A DNA stretch of 64,000 nt from Ramlibacter algicola (GCF_016641735.1 NZ_JAEDAO010000001.1:3162001-3226000), one strand, 5' to 3'; counted from the first letter of the stretch, positions 1 through 11,665 are shown. The notes: generated by a model from the sequence alone, not told the origin. Numbers and translations are program-made.

Positions 1-314
1 GCGCCATCCTGCGCATCTACGAGAAGAAGCCGCTGGTGGCCGACCAGGTCGCGGTGAACTACCGCAAGGCCGACATCAGCCCGCGGCAGCGCGCGATGCT
101 CGACTTCGCGATGAAGGTTTGCCTGCGCTCGCACGAGGTCGAGGACGCCGACTTCCAGCCGTTGCACGAGCACGGCTTCACCGACGAGGACATCTGGGAC
201 ATCGCCGCGATCACCGCGTTCTTCGGCCTGTCCAACCGCATCGCGAGCTTCTCCAACATGCAGCCCAACCCCGAGTTCTTCCTGATGGGGCGGGTGCCGA
301 AAGAGAAGAAGTGA
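1..314 (+). CDS. Peroxidase-related / carboxymuconolactone decarboxylase-like protein, C-terminal part
   Basis: The frame is open from the first complete codon (base 3), so the gene begins before the window; a GTG at 36 is probably internal. The visible 103 residues are helical, with the segment ISPRQRAMLDFAMKVC and then DEDIWDIAAITAFFGLSNRIA. This matches the C-terminal half of AhpD-like 'uncharacterised peroxidase-related' proteins, in which a helical bundle carries a redox CxxC or CxxxC pair. That pair would lie upstream and is not visible, so redox activity cannot be judged. The gene ends in a Lys-rich tail and is followed by a repeat cluster. Family call good, function unproven. Confidence 0.7.
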   Translation, partial: AILRIYEKKPLVADQVAVNYRKADISPRQRAMLDFAMKVCLRSHEVEDADFQPLHEHGFTDEDIWDIAAITAFFGLSNRIASFSNMQPNPEFFLMGRVPKEKK

Positions 315-340
315 CGGCCTGAGCGCGTGAGCGCGGTGGC

Positions 341-456
341 TGTCATCCCGGCGAAAGCCAGGATCCATCGCCGTGCGACCCCGACGATGGATTGCGGGTC
401 AGGCCCGCAATGACAAGCTTCGTGGACCTGGATTGCGGGTCAAGCCCGCAATGACA
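341..456. repeat. Cluster of three REP-like palindromic units
   Basis: Three short hairpin units follow each other at 341-370, 388-414 and 428-456. The first has the arms CCCGGCGAAAGCCAGG followed by ATCCATCG. The other two share ATTGCGGGTCA(G/A)GCCCGCAATGACA, a palindrome with arms TTGCGGG/CCCGCAA. The same family recurs at 7402, 10874, 30272, 38008, 43060, 59085 and 59491. The third unit overlaps the last codons of the minus-strand gene that ends at 440. Confidence 0.8.
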
Positions 457-1318
457 GCGTTCGGGGGTCCACCTTCAACAGCCACTCGGACATCGCGCGC
501 AGGTCGCCCTGCAGCTTCGTCCATGAGGGCAACAGCTCCAGGCTCTGCTCGTCCATGTACAGCTTGCGGTTGATCTCGACCTGGATGCCGTGCCGGTGGC
601 GCGCCGGGTCGGCGTAGCGGCGGATCAGTTCCACGCCCTTGTAGGGGAAGTTCACCGCGACGTCGTAGCCGCGCTCGCGCAGGAACGCCGCCAGGCGCTC
701 GGTCAGCTGCGGGTCCGCCGTCGAGCCATCGCGGTCACCGAGCACGATGTCGGCATGCGCCACGCCCGGGTGCTCCGTCGCGTACGGCCCGGCCACCGAC
801 GGCATCGAGTGGCAGTCCAGGTGGATGCTGTAGCCGTGCCGCGCATGGGCCGCGTCGATCGCGGCCGCCACGGCCTGGTGGTACGGCGTCCAGCAGGTGT
901 CGATGCGCCGCTGCACCTCGGCGGGCGCCAGCAGGCGGTCGTACAGCGGCCGGCCATCGTCGGTGTTCTTCCACACCAGGCCCTTGCCCAGGCGGATCTT
1001 GGCCAGCTGCGACGGGTCGGTTTCGATCGGGCCGGTCCAGGGGCCGTCGAGCAGGCTCGGGTCGATGTCGCGCTCGCTGCGGTTGGGGTCCAGGTAGCTG
1101 CGCGGGAACAGCGCCTCAATCCAGGCGATGCCCAGGCCGGGCGCGAAGTCGTAGAGCTTCTCGACGTGCGTGTCCTCGGCGCGGCGCAACTCATCGAGCG
1201 GGCAATTGCAGCGGAAATCGTCCGGGTAATGCGTACCGCTGTGGGGCGAGTCGAACACCAGCGGCGTGCGGCCGGCGACGGCACGCACGGCGGTGGCGGC
1301 GGAGGGCGACGAAGGCAT
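440..1318 (-). CDS. N-formylglutamate amidohydrolase family protein
   Basis: This 292-residue protein fits the N-formylglutamate amidohydrolase family (PF05013), zinc-dependent enzymes that hydrolyse N-formyl-L-glutamate to formate and glutamate in the last step of one histidine-degradation route. Visible family blocks are FDSPHSGTHYPDDF (residues 22-35), LDPNRSERDIDPSLL (76-90), HLDCHSMPS (166-174) and HGIQVEINRKLYMDE (243-257). No other hut genes lie nearby, so the substrate may differ, as other N-formyl or N-acyl amino acids are hydrolysed by relatives. The last four residues (SLRA) and the stop codon are written by a REP-like repeat, so the natural C-terminus may have been altered. The start is an ATG; the next gene diverges 77 bases upstream. 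Confidence 0.85.
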   Translation of the reverse strand: MPSSPSAATAVRAVAGRTPLVFDSPHSGTHYPDDFRCNCPLDELRRAEDTHVEKLYDFAPGLGIAWIEALFPRSYLDPNRSERDIDPSLLDGPWTGPIETDPSQLAKIRLGKGLVWKNTDDGRPLYDRLLAPAEVQRRIDTCWTPYHQAVAAAIDAAHARHGYSIHLDCHSMPSVAGPYATEHPGVAHADIVLGDRDGSTADPQLTERLAAFLRERGYDVAVNFPYKGVELIRRYADPARHRHGIQVEINRKLYMDEQSLELLPSWTKLQGDLRAMSEWLLKVDPRTLSLRA

Positions 1319-1395
1319 GACGCGACTCTAGCTCCCGCGCAACGCGACCGTGGCGACCGCACCCGTCACGCAGCGTCGACGACCACAATTGGTGC

Positions 1396-2238
1396 ATGCG
1401 CACGCGCACGTACGACGTCAACGGGCAGCGTCTCGAGGCGCTGGTGGGCGGTCCGGACAGCGGCGAACTCGTCCTGCTGCTGCACGGTTTTCCCGAATCG
1501 GGCGATGCGTGGCGGCGGCAGATCGCGGCACTGGCCGGTGCGGGCTACCACGTGATCGCGCCGCACCAGCGCGGCTACGCGGGCTCGTCCAAGCCGGCCA
1601 GCCTGTTCGAGTACCGGCTCGGCCTGCTGGCACGCGACGCGATCGCGCTGGCCGATGCCGTCGGCGCGACGAAGTGGTCCGTGGTCGGCCACGACTGGGG
1701 CGCGGCGATCGCGTGGCGGCTCGCAACCACGCATGCAGACCGGCTGCGCCACGTGGTCGTGATGAACGGCCCGCACCCGGGCACGGTGGGCCTGCACGCG
1801 CTGCGGCGGCCGACGCAATTGCTGCGCAGCTGGTACATCGGCGCATTCCAGGTGCCCTTCGTGCCGGAACTGCTGCTGCGCGCCGGCGACCACGCGTGGT
1901 TGCGGCACGCGTTGACGGCATCGGCCAACACGGGCGCTTTCGACGAGGACCTGCTGCGCACCTACGAAGCGCAGTGGTCGCAACCGGGCGCGCTGGCCTC
2001 GATGCTGAACTGGTACCGGGCGATCCCGTGGGAAGCACCGACGCCGGCGCTGCCGATCGACGTCCCCGTGACCGTGCTGTGGGGCGAGCGCGACCGGTTC
2101 CTCGACCGCGGGCTCGCGGATGCCGGCTTGGCGCTGTGCCGCCACGGCGAGCTCGTGCCGTTCCCGAACGCCACGCACTGGCTGCACCACGAGGAGCCGG
2201 CCGAGGTGAACCGGCGCCTGCTGCAGGCCCTCGCCTGA
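1396..2238 (+). CDS. Alpha/beta hydrolase, epoxide-hydrolase-like
   Basis: The 280-residue protein has the alpha/beta-hydrolase layout of soluble epoxide hydrolases and haloalkane dehalogenase-like enzymes. HGFPES (30-35) is the oxyanion-hole motif of epoxide hydrolases. The nucleophile elbow is GHDWGA (98-103), so the nucleophile is Asp100 rather than Ser, as expected for these two families and not for esterases. The likely acid is Asp233 in WGERDRF and the base His261 in NATHW. The lid region (about 130-210) is Trp/Tyr-rich. The gene is 24 bases upstream of the oxoprolinase and may be co-transcribed. The substrate cannot be told from sequence. Confidence 0.85.
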   Translation: MRTRTYDVNGQRLEALVGGPDSGELVLLLHGFPESGDAWRRQIAALAGAGYHVIAPHQRGYAGSSKPASLFEYRLGLLARDAIALADAVGATKWSVVGHDWGAAIAWRLATTHADRLRHVVVMNGPHPGTVGLHALRRPTQLLRSWYIGAFQVPFVPELLLRAGDHAWLRHALTASANTGAFDEDLLRTYEAQWSQPGALASMLNWYRAIPWEAPTPALPIDVPVTVLWGERDRFLDRGLADAGLALCRHGELVPFPNATHWLHHEEPAEVNRRLLQALA

Positions 2239-2262
2239 ACAGCGCGCGTTAAAGTCGGCCGC

Positions 2263-5886
<3,624 letters not shown>

Positions 5887-5922
5887 GCGGGGCCGGGAAC
5901 CGCGCCCGCTAGACTCGGTCGG

Positions 5923-6519
5923 ATGCAAGTGATCCGTCGTTCCTGGCTCCGCGGTCCCGTCGCCGCCCTCGCCCTGCTGCTCGCCGCCGGCGCGCATGCG
6001 CAGGCCAAGCTGCCCCGCGCTGCGGCCAGCGCCCCGTCCGGCTTGACCGCCATGTCGGGCACGGGCCTGCGCCCCAGCATCCAGGTCGCCCCCGCGACGG
6101 CCGAACCGGCGCCCGCCCCTGCGGCGGCGCCCGCGGCCGCGGCCAGCGCCGCGGCGCAGGCCGCGGCGACGTCGGAGCAGGAGGCCCTGGCCAGCGCCGC
6201 CGCTGCTGGCTGGCTCACGCTGCTGGACCGGCGCGACTGGGGGCGTGCCTGGGAAACGTCGGCCAGCATGTTCCGCAACGCGGTGCCGCTGGACAAGTGG
6301 ATGGACGGCATCCCGAAGGTGCGCGGCGACGTCGGCACGATGGTCGAGCGCACGCCCAGCAACGTGGTGTCGAAGACCGAGCTGCCCGGCAAGCCCAAGG
6401 GCGAGTACGTCACCGTGCTGTTCGTCACCCGCTTCGACAACCGGGCGGTGGAGGAAGTGGTGACCACCGTCCACGAGCCGGACGGCCGCTGGCGCGTCGC
6501 CGGCTACTCGGCGCGCTGA
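5923..6519 (+). CDS. DUF4019 family exported protein
   Basis: The 198-residue product has an N-terminal signal peptide (RRSWLRGPVAALALLLAAGAHAQA), then a long Ala/Pro-rich linker (about residues 30-90), then a C-terminal domain from about residue 93 beginning AAGWLTLLDRRDWGRAWET. That domain, with the later FRNAVPLDKWMDGI and a beta strand ending YVTVLFVTRFDNR, matches DUF4019, a small periplasmic or secreted domain of unknown function that resembles NTF2/SnoaL-like cone folds. It ends three bases before the convergent DUF4142 gene. No function is assigned. Confidence 0.8.
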   Translation: MQVIRRSWLRGPVAALALLLAAGAHAQAKLPRAAASAPSGLTAMSGTGLRPSIQVAPATAEPAPAPAAAPAAAASAAAQAAATSEQEALASAAAAGWLTLLDRRDWGRAWETSASMFRNAVPLDKWMDGIPKVRGDVGTMVERTPSNVVSKTELPGKPKGEYVTVLFVTRFDNRAVEEVVTTVHEPDGRWRVAGYSAR

Positions 6520-6522
6520 CGC

Positions 6523-7215
6523 TCAGCGCCGCGCGACCGCTTCGGTCCGCTTCACGGGCCCCAGCCGGTCACCCATCGCGAGCTGCTCGCGCAGCAGCGG
6601 CAGCTGGCGTTCGATCCACGCGCGCAGCACCGGGTCGGTGATGGCGTGAAGCGCGCGCTCGTACTGCTCCACCTCGTCACGGGCCTGGCGCGGCAGCACG
6701 AGGTCGAGGTACTCACGGTCGAACTTCGCGCCGCTCGCCTTGGCCAGCCGCTGAAGCGCCTTGCGCTGGCCGATGTCCATCAGCGGCGGTGCCATCTCGC
6801 GCGAGTGCAGCAGCCGCAGCAACTCGGGCTCGGCGGCCTGGTGCGCCTGCAGCAGGTCGATGGCGAACGAACGCACCGCGGGCGCATTTGCACGCACGAT
6901 GGCCATCCGGCTGGCTTCGGCTTCGATGGTGGCCGCGAGCGCCACGCTGCGCAGGAACACGCGCGCCGCGCGCTCTTCCGGCGGCAGGCGCGACGCGCTG
7001 GCCGCCGCTTCGGGCGCATAGGAGATCACGGGGACGCGGCGCACCGCCGGCACCGACGCGGCCGCCAGGGCGCGGCCTGCGACGGCCGGCTTGGGCGGAT
7101 CGGCCAGCGGCGCGACCGGCTCCGGCGCGGGCTCCTGTGCGCGAACCGCACGCGCCACCAGCAAGGCCCCGACCGCGAGACCCGCCACCACCACGCCCAC
7201 TGCACGCTTGCCCAC
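6523..7215 (-). CDS. DUF4142-type periplasmic protein
   Basis: I place the start at a GTG (7215) because an AGGAG ribosome-binding site sits just upstream and the product then begins VGKRAVGVVVAGLAVGALL, a clean signal anchor. A longer reading would translate repeat sequence. The mature part has a Pro/Ala linker followed by a helical domain (VFLRSVALAATIEAEASRM through AWIERQLPLLREQLA). Helical content, length and the LLxxH-like pattern fit the DUF4142/ferritin-like family. It differs from the second DUF4142 gene at 7550 in lacking the Ser/Gly tail. Roles proposed for this family are stress-related, without firm biochemistry. Confidence 0.7.
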   Translation of the reverse strand: MGKRAVGVVVAGLAVGALLVARAVRAQEPAPEPVAPLADPPKPAVAGRALAAASVPAVRRVPVISYAPEAAASASRLPPEERAARVFLRSVALAATIEAEASRMAIVRANAPAVRSFAIDLLQAHQAAEPELLRLLHSREMAPPLMDIGQRKALQRLAKASGAKFDREYLDLVLPRQARDEVEQYERALHAITDPVLRAWIERQLPLLREQLAMGDRLGPVKRTEAVARR

Positions 7216-7549
7216 GACCTGCTCCTGCCACTTGCGACTGCCGCACCGCCATTGTTGGACGGCACGGCTGACCTTGTGCGTTCGGGGGATTGGCGGGCGT
7301 GACCCTTCACGCTGTCGCGTTGCTGGGATGCTGCGCGCATCACGTGTGGAGCGCTGCGCGCGGCTCAACGCAGAGGACGCAGAGAAAACACGGAGGACGA
7401 GTTTGTCATTGCGGGCTTGACCCGCAATCCATGCTCGATCCGGCATGGATTCCGGCTTGCGCCGGAATGACAAATCACTTCCTGGTCATGGATGGATCCC
7501 GGCGTTCGCCGGGATGACACGCGCTGCGCGGCTCCGCCGCGCTCGCATC
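7216..7549. repeat. 334-base intergenic region with three REP-like units and one GCAGAGG repeat
   Basis: No gene is visible. From left to right it holds the promoter and leader of the upstream minus-strand gene, then a GCAGAGG-family repeat (7352-7389, CTCAACGCAGAGGACGCAG), then three REP-like hairpins: 7402-7433 (GTCATTGCGGGCTTGACCCG), 7443-7471 (GATTCCGGCTTGCGCCGGAA) and 7490-7520 (GATCCCGGCGTTCGCCGGGA). Each has 6-8 bp arms and a short loop. Read as protein these give spurious extensions to both flanking genes. Confidence 0.75.
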
Positions 7550-8293
7550 TCAACTGCCCGACTTGTTCGCGCCGTTCCCGCCGCCGGTCTTGGTCGACGC
7601 GCCGCTGTGGTTGCCGGTGTCGTGCGCCTTGCCGGCGCCCATGGCGGCGTTGTCGCCGCCGGCCTTCAGCTTCTGGGCGGCGGCCAGGTGCTCCTTCAGC
7701 TGGGGCAGCGTCTTGGTCGCCCAGGCCTTCAGCTCGGGATCCTTCAGGTCCTTGCTGGCCTTCTCGAACTCCTTGATGTCCTTCTCGTGGGCCTTGATGC
7801 CGACGTTCTGGACGTAGTCCTTGTCGAACTCCTGGCCGTTCTTCTTGCCCAGCTTGTCGATCTCGTTGCGCATGGCGCGCGGCGGCGCGGCGGGCAGTTC
7901 GACGCCCTTGGCGTTGGCCAGCTGCACGAGTTCGTCGTTGGCCTTGGTGTGGTGGTCGACCAGCATGCCGGCGAAGCTCTTGACGTCCGGGCTGCCGGCG
8001 CGCGAGGTCGCCAGCTGCGACACCTGGACCTCGAACATGCCGCTGCCGGCGGCCTTCTCGACGAACTTGCGGTCGCTGCTGGCCAGCTTGTCGTCCTTCC
8101 TGGTCTCGCGCTGCTGCGTGCCTTCGCCCTTCTGGGCGGCGGGCGCCGAGCGGCCGCCGGTCATCGAGCTGCCGGCGCCGCCGCTGCCGGACGACTGGGC
8201 CTGCGGCGCCGCGGGCTGCGATTGCGCCTGGGCGGCGCCGACGGACAGGGCCATCGCGATGGCGACGGCGGAGAGGGGGTGGTGGATGCGCAT
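7550..8293 (-). CDS. DUF4142 family periplasmic protein
   Basis: This 247-residue protein starts at an ATG (8293) preceded by AAGGGAG. A signal peptide (HHPLSAVAIAMALSVGAAQAQ) is followed by a Gly/Ser/Gln linker, then the DUF4142 helical domain from about residue 68: DRKFVEKAAGSGMFEVQ, then FAGMLVDHHTKANDELVQLA and HEKDIKEFEKASKDLKDPEL. The DHHTKANDEL block with paired His residues is typical of the family, whose fold resembles ferritin-like bundles, though metal binding here is an inference. The C-terminal tail is Gly/Asn/Ser-rich. It is followed on the same strand by the other DUF4142 gene and preceded by the repeat protein at 8359. Confidence 0.85.
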   Translation of the reverse strand: MRIHHPLSAVAIAMALSVGAAQAQSQPAAPQAQSSGSGGAGSSMTGGRSAPAAQKGEGTQQRETRKDDKLASSDRKFVEKAAGSGMFEVQVSQLATSRAGSPDVKSFAGMLVDHHTKANDELVQLANAKGVELPAAPPRAMRNEIDKLGKKNGQEFDKDYVQNVGIKAHEKDIKEFEKASKDLKDPELKAWATKTLPQLKEHLAAAQKLKAGGDNAAMGAGKAHDTGNHSGASTKTGGGNGANKSGS

Positions 8294-8358
8294 GGAGAAG
8301 CTCCCTTGGTTGTGGATGGCGGTGGTTCCACCGCCGGTCTGGAATCGGTTGTCGTTCG

Positions 8359-9603
8359 TCACTTGCGGCCGCCCGCGCCCGGCGTGCCCGGGTTGCTGCT
8401 GCCGCTGGCGGTGCTGGCGCCGGGTTGTGATTGCTGGCCCGTCGATGCGGACGACGATCCGCTCATCGTGCTGCCCGCCGAGCCCGTGCCGCTGGAGCCG
8501 CGCAGGTCGCCGCCGCCCGAGCCGCCGGCCCCACTGGCCCCGCTGCCCTGGTGCGAGGTCGCGCCGCCGTGCTGCTGCGAGCCGCCGCCGTAGCCCTGGC
8601 CCTGCTGCGAGCCCGTCGCGCCGCCGGTGGGCCCGAAGTTGCCGCCGGTGGAACCGCGCTCCGGCACGCCGGTGTTCTGCCCTTGACCGCCGCTGCGGCT
8701 GGCACGCCAGCTGTTGAATTCGTCGGAGAACTTGCGGTACCGGTCCTGGCGCCACGTGTGGTAATCGTTGTCGAGGTTGCGGATCTGCTCCTCGCGCCAC
8801 TGGTGGTAGTCCGGGTCGTGGTGGTGCTGCTGCATCGGGTCGTAGCCCTGCGCGCCACCGCGCTGGTACGGCTGCTGGCCGGCCTGCCAGCCGGTGCCCT
8901 GCGGGTAGCCGCCCTGGAAGTGCTGGCCGCCCATCTCGCCCTGGCCCCAGTGGCCTTGCGAGTGCATGCCCTGCTGGTGCTGTGGCCCAGCCGACTGGCC
9001 TTGCTGGCCGCCCCACTGCCCGCCCTGGCTGCCGTAGCCGCCCTGGCCGTAGCTGCTGCCGGTGCCACCCTGCCCGTACTGCGCGCCCATGCCCCCGTAA
9101 GGCTGGCCGTACTGCTGCCCGTAGCCCTGCTCGTGGCGCATGCCTTCTTCGTGGCCCGGGCGCCCCTGCTGGTGCTGCTGCGCCGGACCCCAGCCGCCGC
9201 CACCGCTCTGGCCGCCCATGTAGCCACCCTGGCCACCATAGCCACCTTGCCCGCCGTAGCCGCCCTGGCCGCCGTAACCGCCTTGTCCACCGCGGCCCCA
9301 ACCACCGCTGAACTCGCCACCGTACTCGGCGCCGCCTCGCGCGTAGCCGTGCTGGCCGCCCGCGCCGCCTTCGCGCGCCGGGCCGTGCTGCTCACCGCCG
9401 TAGCCGCCGTAGCCGCCCGACTGCTGGGAGCCCATGTCGCCGTAGCCGCGTGCGGACTCCCAGCCACCGCCCTGGTTGCCCTGGCCGCCCTGCCCGCGCT
9501 GCGCGCCGCCGCGGCCTTCGTCGCGTTGCGAGTTGCGGTTGTCGTCCTGCTGCTGCCAGCGCCCCTGGCGGCGCTCGGCGTCGTCCCAGTCCCGTGATGC
9601 CAT
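8359..9603 (-). CDS. Gly/Gln/Tyr-rich low-complexity protein with a conserved Trp-rich C-terminal segment
   Basis: The start (ATG at 9603, MASRDWDDAERR) has an AGGAG site 6 bases upstream. The 414-residue protein has no signal peptide. Residues from about 15 to 290 are dominated by Gly, Gln, Tyr and Ser, with tandem GGYGGQ units near residues 110-130. A short ordered-looking segment near residues 285-325 reads DPDYHQWREEQIRNLDNDYH followed by TWRQDRYRKFSDEFNSWRA, rich in Asp/Tyr/Trp/Arg. The tail is again Gly/Ser-rich. Composition resembles prion-like, phase-separating domains. I do not recognise a family function. Similar DxxYxxWR segments occur in hypothetical Burkholderiales proteins, to my knowledge. 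Confidence 0.75.
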   Translation of the reverse strand: MASRDWDDAERRQGRWQQQDDNRNSQRDEGRGGAQRGQGGQGNQGGGWESARGYGDMGSQQSGGYGGYGGEQHGPAREGGAGGQHGYARGGAEYGGEFSGGWGRGGQGGYGGQGGYGGQGGYGGQGGYMGGQSGGGGWGPAQQHQQGRPGHEEGMRHEQGYGQQYGQPYGGMGAQYGQGGTGSSYGQGGYGSQGGQWGGQQGQSAGPQHQQGMHSQGHWGQGEMGGQHFQGGYPQGTGWQAGQQPYQRGGAQGYDPMQQHHHDPDYHQWREEQIRNLDNDYHTWRQDRYRKFSDEFNSWRASRSGGQGQNTGVPERGSTGGNFGPTGGATGSQQGQGYGGGSQQHGGATSHQGSGASGAGGSGGGDLRGSSGTGSAGSTMSGSSSASTGQQSQPGASTASGSSNPGTPGAGGRK

Positions 9604-9724
9604 GTCGGTTCTCCTGTCGTGCGTGCGGGCGCGATGGCGCCACGCCCCAATGGACGACAGTAGGACCGTGCCGTCCCGACGGGTGTCGGACGGCGGACCG
9701 AAAGCTGTAGGAAGCGGTGGGCGC

Positions 9725-10543
9725 TCAGTGCGCGTGCACGAGCTGGCCCACGAGGGCGACCAGCACGATGCCGCCGCCGAGCCACAGCACTTGCGTGATC
9801 GTCTCGCGCGCACCGAGGCGCCGCTGCAGTTGCGGCACCAGGTCCGCGAGCGCCACGTAGATGAAGCTGCTGGCGGCGACGACGAGCAGGTACGGCAGCA
9901 GGCCGTCGAGGCGGCCGACGAGCCACCAGCCGACGAGGCCGCCCAGCGGCGTCACGGCACCGGCGAGCGAGACCTTCACCAGCGCCGAACGGCCGGTGCT
10001 CTGGCGCACGACGGCGAGGTCGCCGATGTGGTGCGGCACCTCGTGCGCGAGGACGGCGACGGCGGCCACCAGGCCCAGCCGCAGGTCCGCCATGCAAGCC
10101 GACGCGATCAGGACGCCGTCGCCGAAGCAATGCACGCTGTCGCCCGCCAGCACGGCCCAGCCGCCGGAGCGCGGCGCCGCGTGGCCGTGGCGCGCGCCCT
10201 CGTGGTCGTGCGCGTGGTGGTGCGCATGGTCATGGTCATGGCCGTGGTGGTGCTCATGCCCGTGGTGCCAGAGCTCGGCCTTGTCCAGCAGGAAGAAGAA
10301 CACGACGCCCACCAGCAGCGTGGCGAACAGTGGCTGCGCGCCCGTGCCGTGCTCGAACGCCTCCGGCAGCAGGTGCATGAACGCGGTCGCGAGCAAGGCG
10401 CCGGCCGCCAGGCTGAGCAGGTGCTGCGCCCCGCTGTCCTGCGCGTGCGCGAGATCGGCGGGCAGGCGCATGAGGCCGGCGGCGATCCACACGCTGCCGA
10501 TGCCGGCGGCCAGGGTGGCGAGCAGGATGGCCAGCAGCGTCAT
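9725..10543 (-). CDS. ZIP family metal (zinc/iron) transporter
   Basis: The start is placed at ATG 10543 (MTLLAILLATLAAGIGSVWI) because it begins directly with the first membrane segment; the longer frame has no supporting motif. The 272-residue membrane protein shows the ZIP layout: three N-terminal helices, a cytoplasmic loop very rich in histidine (about residues 93-120, HHGHEHHHGHDHDHAHHHAH), then metal-site helices with HCFGDGVLIAS and HEVPHHIGDLAV. The HxxxDG and HEVPHHIGD motifs are the hallmark metal-binding residues of ZIP helices 4 and 5. The protein should import Zn2+ or another divalent ion into the cytoplasm, with the His loop as sensor or reservoir. Confidence 0.92.
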   Translation of the reverse strand: MTLLAILLATLAAGIGSVWIAAGLMRLPADLAHAQDSGAQHLLSLAAGALLATAFMHLLPEAFEHGTGAQPLFATLLVGVVFFFLLDKAELWHHGHEHHHGHDHDHAHHHAHDHEGARHGHAAPRSGGWAVLAGDSVHCFGDGVLIASACMADLRLGLVAAVAVLAHEVPHHIGDLAVVRQSTGRSALVKVSLAGAVTPLGGLVGWWLVGRLDGLLPYLLVVAASSFIYVALADLVPQLQRRLGARETITQVLWLGGGIVLVALVGQLVHAH

Positions 10544-10678
10544 GCGCGCGCGCCCTCCGGCCACGCCGGCAGATCGGTCCTCGGTTCCTCGCGCGCCACG
10601 CTCTCCTCCTGGGTCAACGGCAGGCGCGACTATACGGGCCGCTACGATCGCCACTTTGCCACGAGAAGGAGAATCCCC

Positions 10679-10867
10679 ATGCCCACGCTGCGCGTCGAAC
10701 TGCTGGAAGGCCGCACCCTCGAACAGAAGAAGGCGCTGGTGCAGGCGCTGACGCAGGCCGTGGTCGACACCCTGGGCAGCAAGCCCGAGGCGGTCGACAT
10801 CCTGCTGTTCGACATCAAGCGCCACGACTGGGCCACCGGCGGTGTCCAGTGGTCGGAGCGGAAATAG
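10679..10867 (+). CDS. 4-oxalocrotonate tautomerase family protein
   Basis: A 62-residue protein with the short 4-oxalocrotonate tautomerase fold. It begins MPTLRVELLEGRTLEQKKAL, so Pro2 becomes the N-terminal catalytic base after Met removal, and Arg12 sits where the family binds substrate carboxylates. An AGAAGGAGA ribosome-binding site precedes the ATG. The family catalyses keto-enol tautomerisation or dehalogenation as hexamers. With no degradation cluster around it, the physiological substrate is unknown. A REP-like pair follows six bases after the stop. Confidence 0.88.
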   Translation: MPTLRVELLEGRTLEQKKALVQALTQAVVDTLGSKPEAVDILLFDIKRHDWATGGVQWSERK

Positions 10868-10873
10868 GTTCTT

Positions 10874-10967
10874 CCGTCATCCCCGCGAAGGCGGGGATCC
10901 ATCGCTTCCATTGAACGCGACGGCAGGACGCGGAAGCGGTGGATTCCCGCCTCCGCGGCAATGACGA
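10874..10967. repeat. Head-to-head pair of REP-like units
   Basis: The left unit reads CGTCATCCCCGCGAAGGCGG then GGATCCATCGCTTCC. The right unit is roughly its reverse complement (GGAAGCGGTGGATTCCCGCC, TCCGCGGCAATGACG). Each unit is itself a hairpin, and the two can also pair with each other. It lies between the convergent ends of the tautomerase and the response regulator. Confidence 0.8.
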
Positions 10968-10987
10968 CCACTCCGCTTGTGCGCAGC

Positions 10988-11665
10988 TCAGTGCTGGTTC
11001 AGCCCGTGCCGGGTGGCGTACGCGTACAGGTCGACGCGGTTGCACAGCCCCAGCTTGCCGTAGATCGAGCTCAGGTGGTTGCGCAGCGTGTGCTCGCTGA
11101 TCGACAGCCGCCGCGCGATCGTCTTGCCCGGTGCCGACGCGTCGCTGGTGACGGCGGCGATCAGCTGGCGCTCGCGCGTCGTGAGGGTCGCCATCTTGAT
11201 CTGCTCGGGGTCGTTGGCATGCCGCGTGTTGCGCCGGGCCAGCTCCATGAAGATGCGGCCGGCCGCGCCGCGGTCGATCCACAGCTCGCCCGCCTGCACG
11301 CGCTCGATCGCCTTGAGCAGCGCCCCGGGCGGGTCGCTCTTGCGCACGATGCCGCGCACGCCGGCGACGACCGCCTGGTCCAGCATCGCGGTGTCGCTCG
11401 ATGAGGTGAGCGCGACGAAGGACGCGGAACTCATCGCCTTCAACTCCGCCAGCGCTTCGTTGCCGTAGCCGGCGTCGAGGTCCAGCGCGACGACGTCCGG
11501 CTTCTGCCGTCGCAACAGGTCTTCCGCCTCTTCGCGTCCGCACGCGACGCCTGCGACCTCGAATTGCGGCCGGCCCGACTGGATCAACCGTTCCAATCCC
11601 CACGCGAGCATCGCGGGGGCGACGACCATCACCTGAATCACATGCAAGCTGGAATCGATGTGCAT
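10988..11665 (-). CDS. NarL/LuxR-type response regulator with an atypical receiver
   Basis: The 225-residue protein has a receiver-like domain (about 8-125) and a C-terminal LuxR helix-turn-helix (about 157-222, LTTRERQLIAAV, then KTIARRLSISEHTLRNHLSS). Asp62 (VVALDLDAG), Thr87 (VALTSSS) and Lys109 (IVRKSD) occupy the phospho-acceptor, switch and lysine positions. The acidic pair that normally binds Mg2+ at the end of strand 1 is missing: the segment reads VMVVAPAMLAWGLERLI where DDH would stand. It is probably a phosphorylation-independent or otherwise unusual regulator. No histidine kinase is seen. It diverges from the PilZ gene and the Tad locus, which makes pilus control a reasonable guess only. 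Confidence 0.85.
   Translation of the reverse strand: MHIDSSLHVIQVMVVAPAMLAWGLERLIQSGRPQFEVAGVACGREEAEDLLRRQKPDVVALDLDAGYGNEALAELKAMSSASFVALTSSSDTAMLDQAVVAGVRGIVRKSDPPGALLKAIERVQAGELWIDRGAAGRIFMELARRNTRHANDPEQIKMATLTTRERQLIAAVTSDASAPGKTIARRLSISEHTLRNHLSSIYGKLGLCNRVDLYAYATRHGLNQH

Noticed and set aside
9220..9300. Short direct repeats considered as a CRISPR array
   Set aside because: They are in-frame codon repeats encoding GGYGGQ units, have no spacers of constant length and no cas genes nearby.
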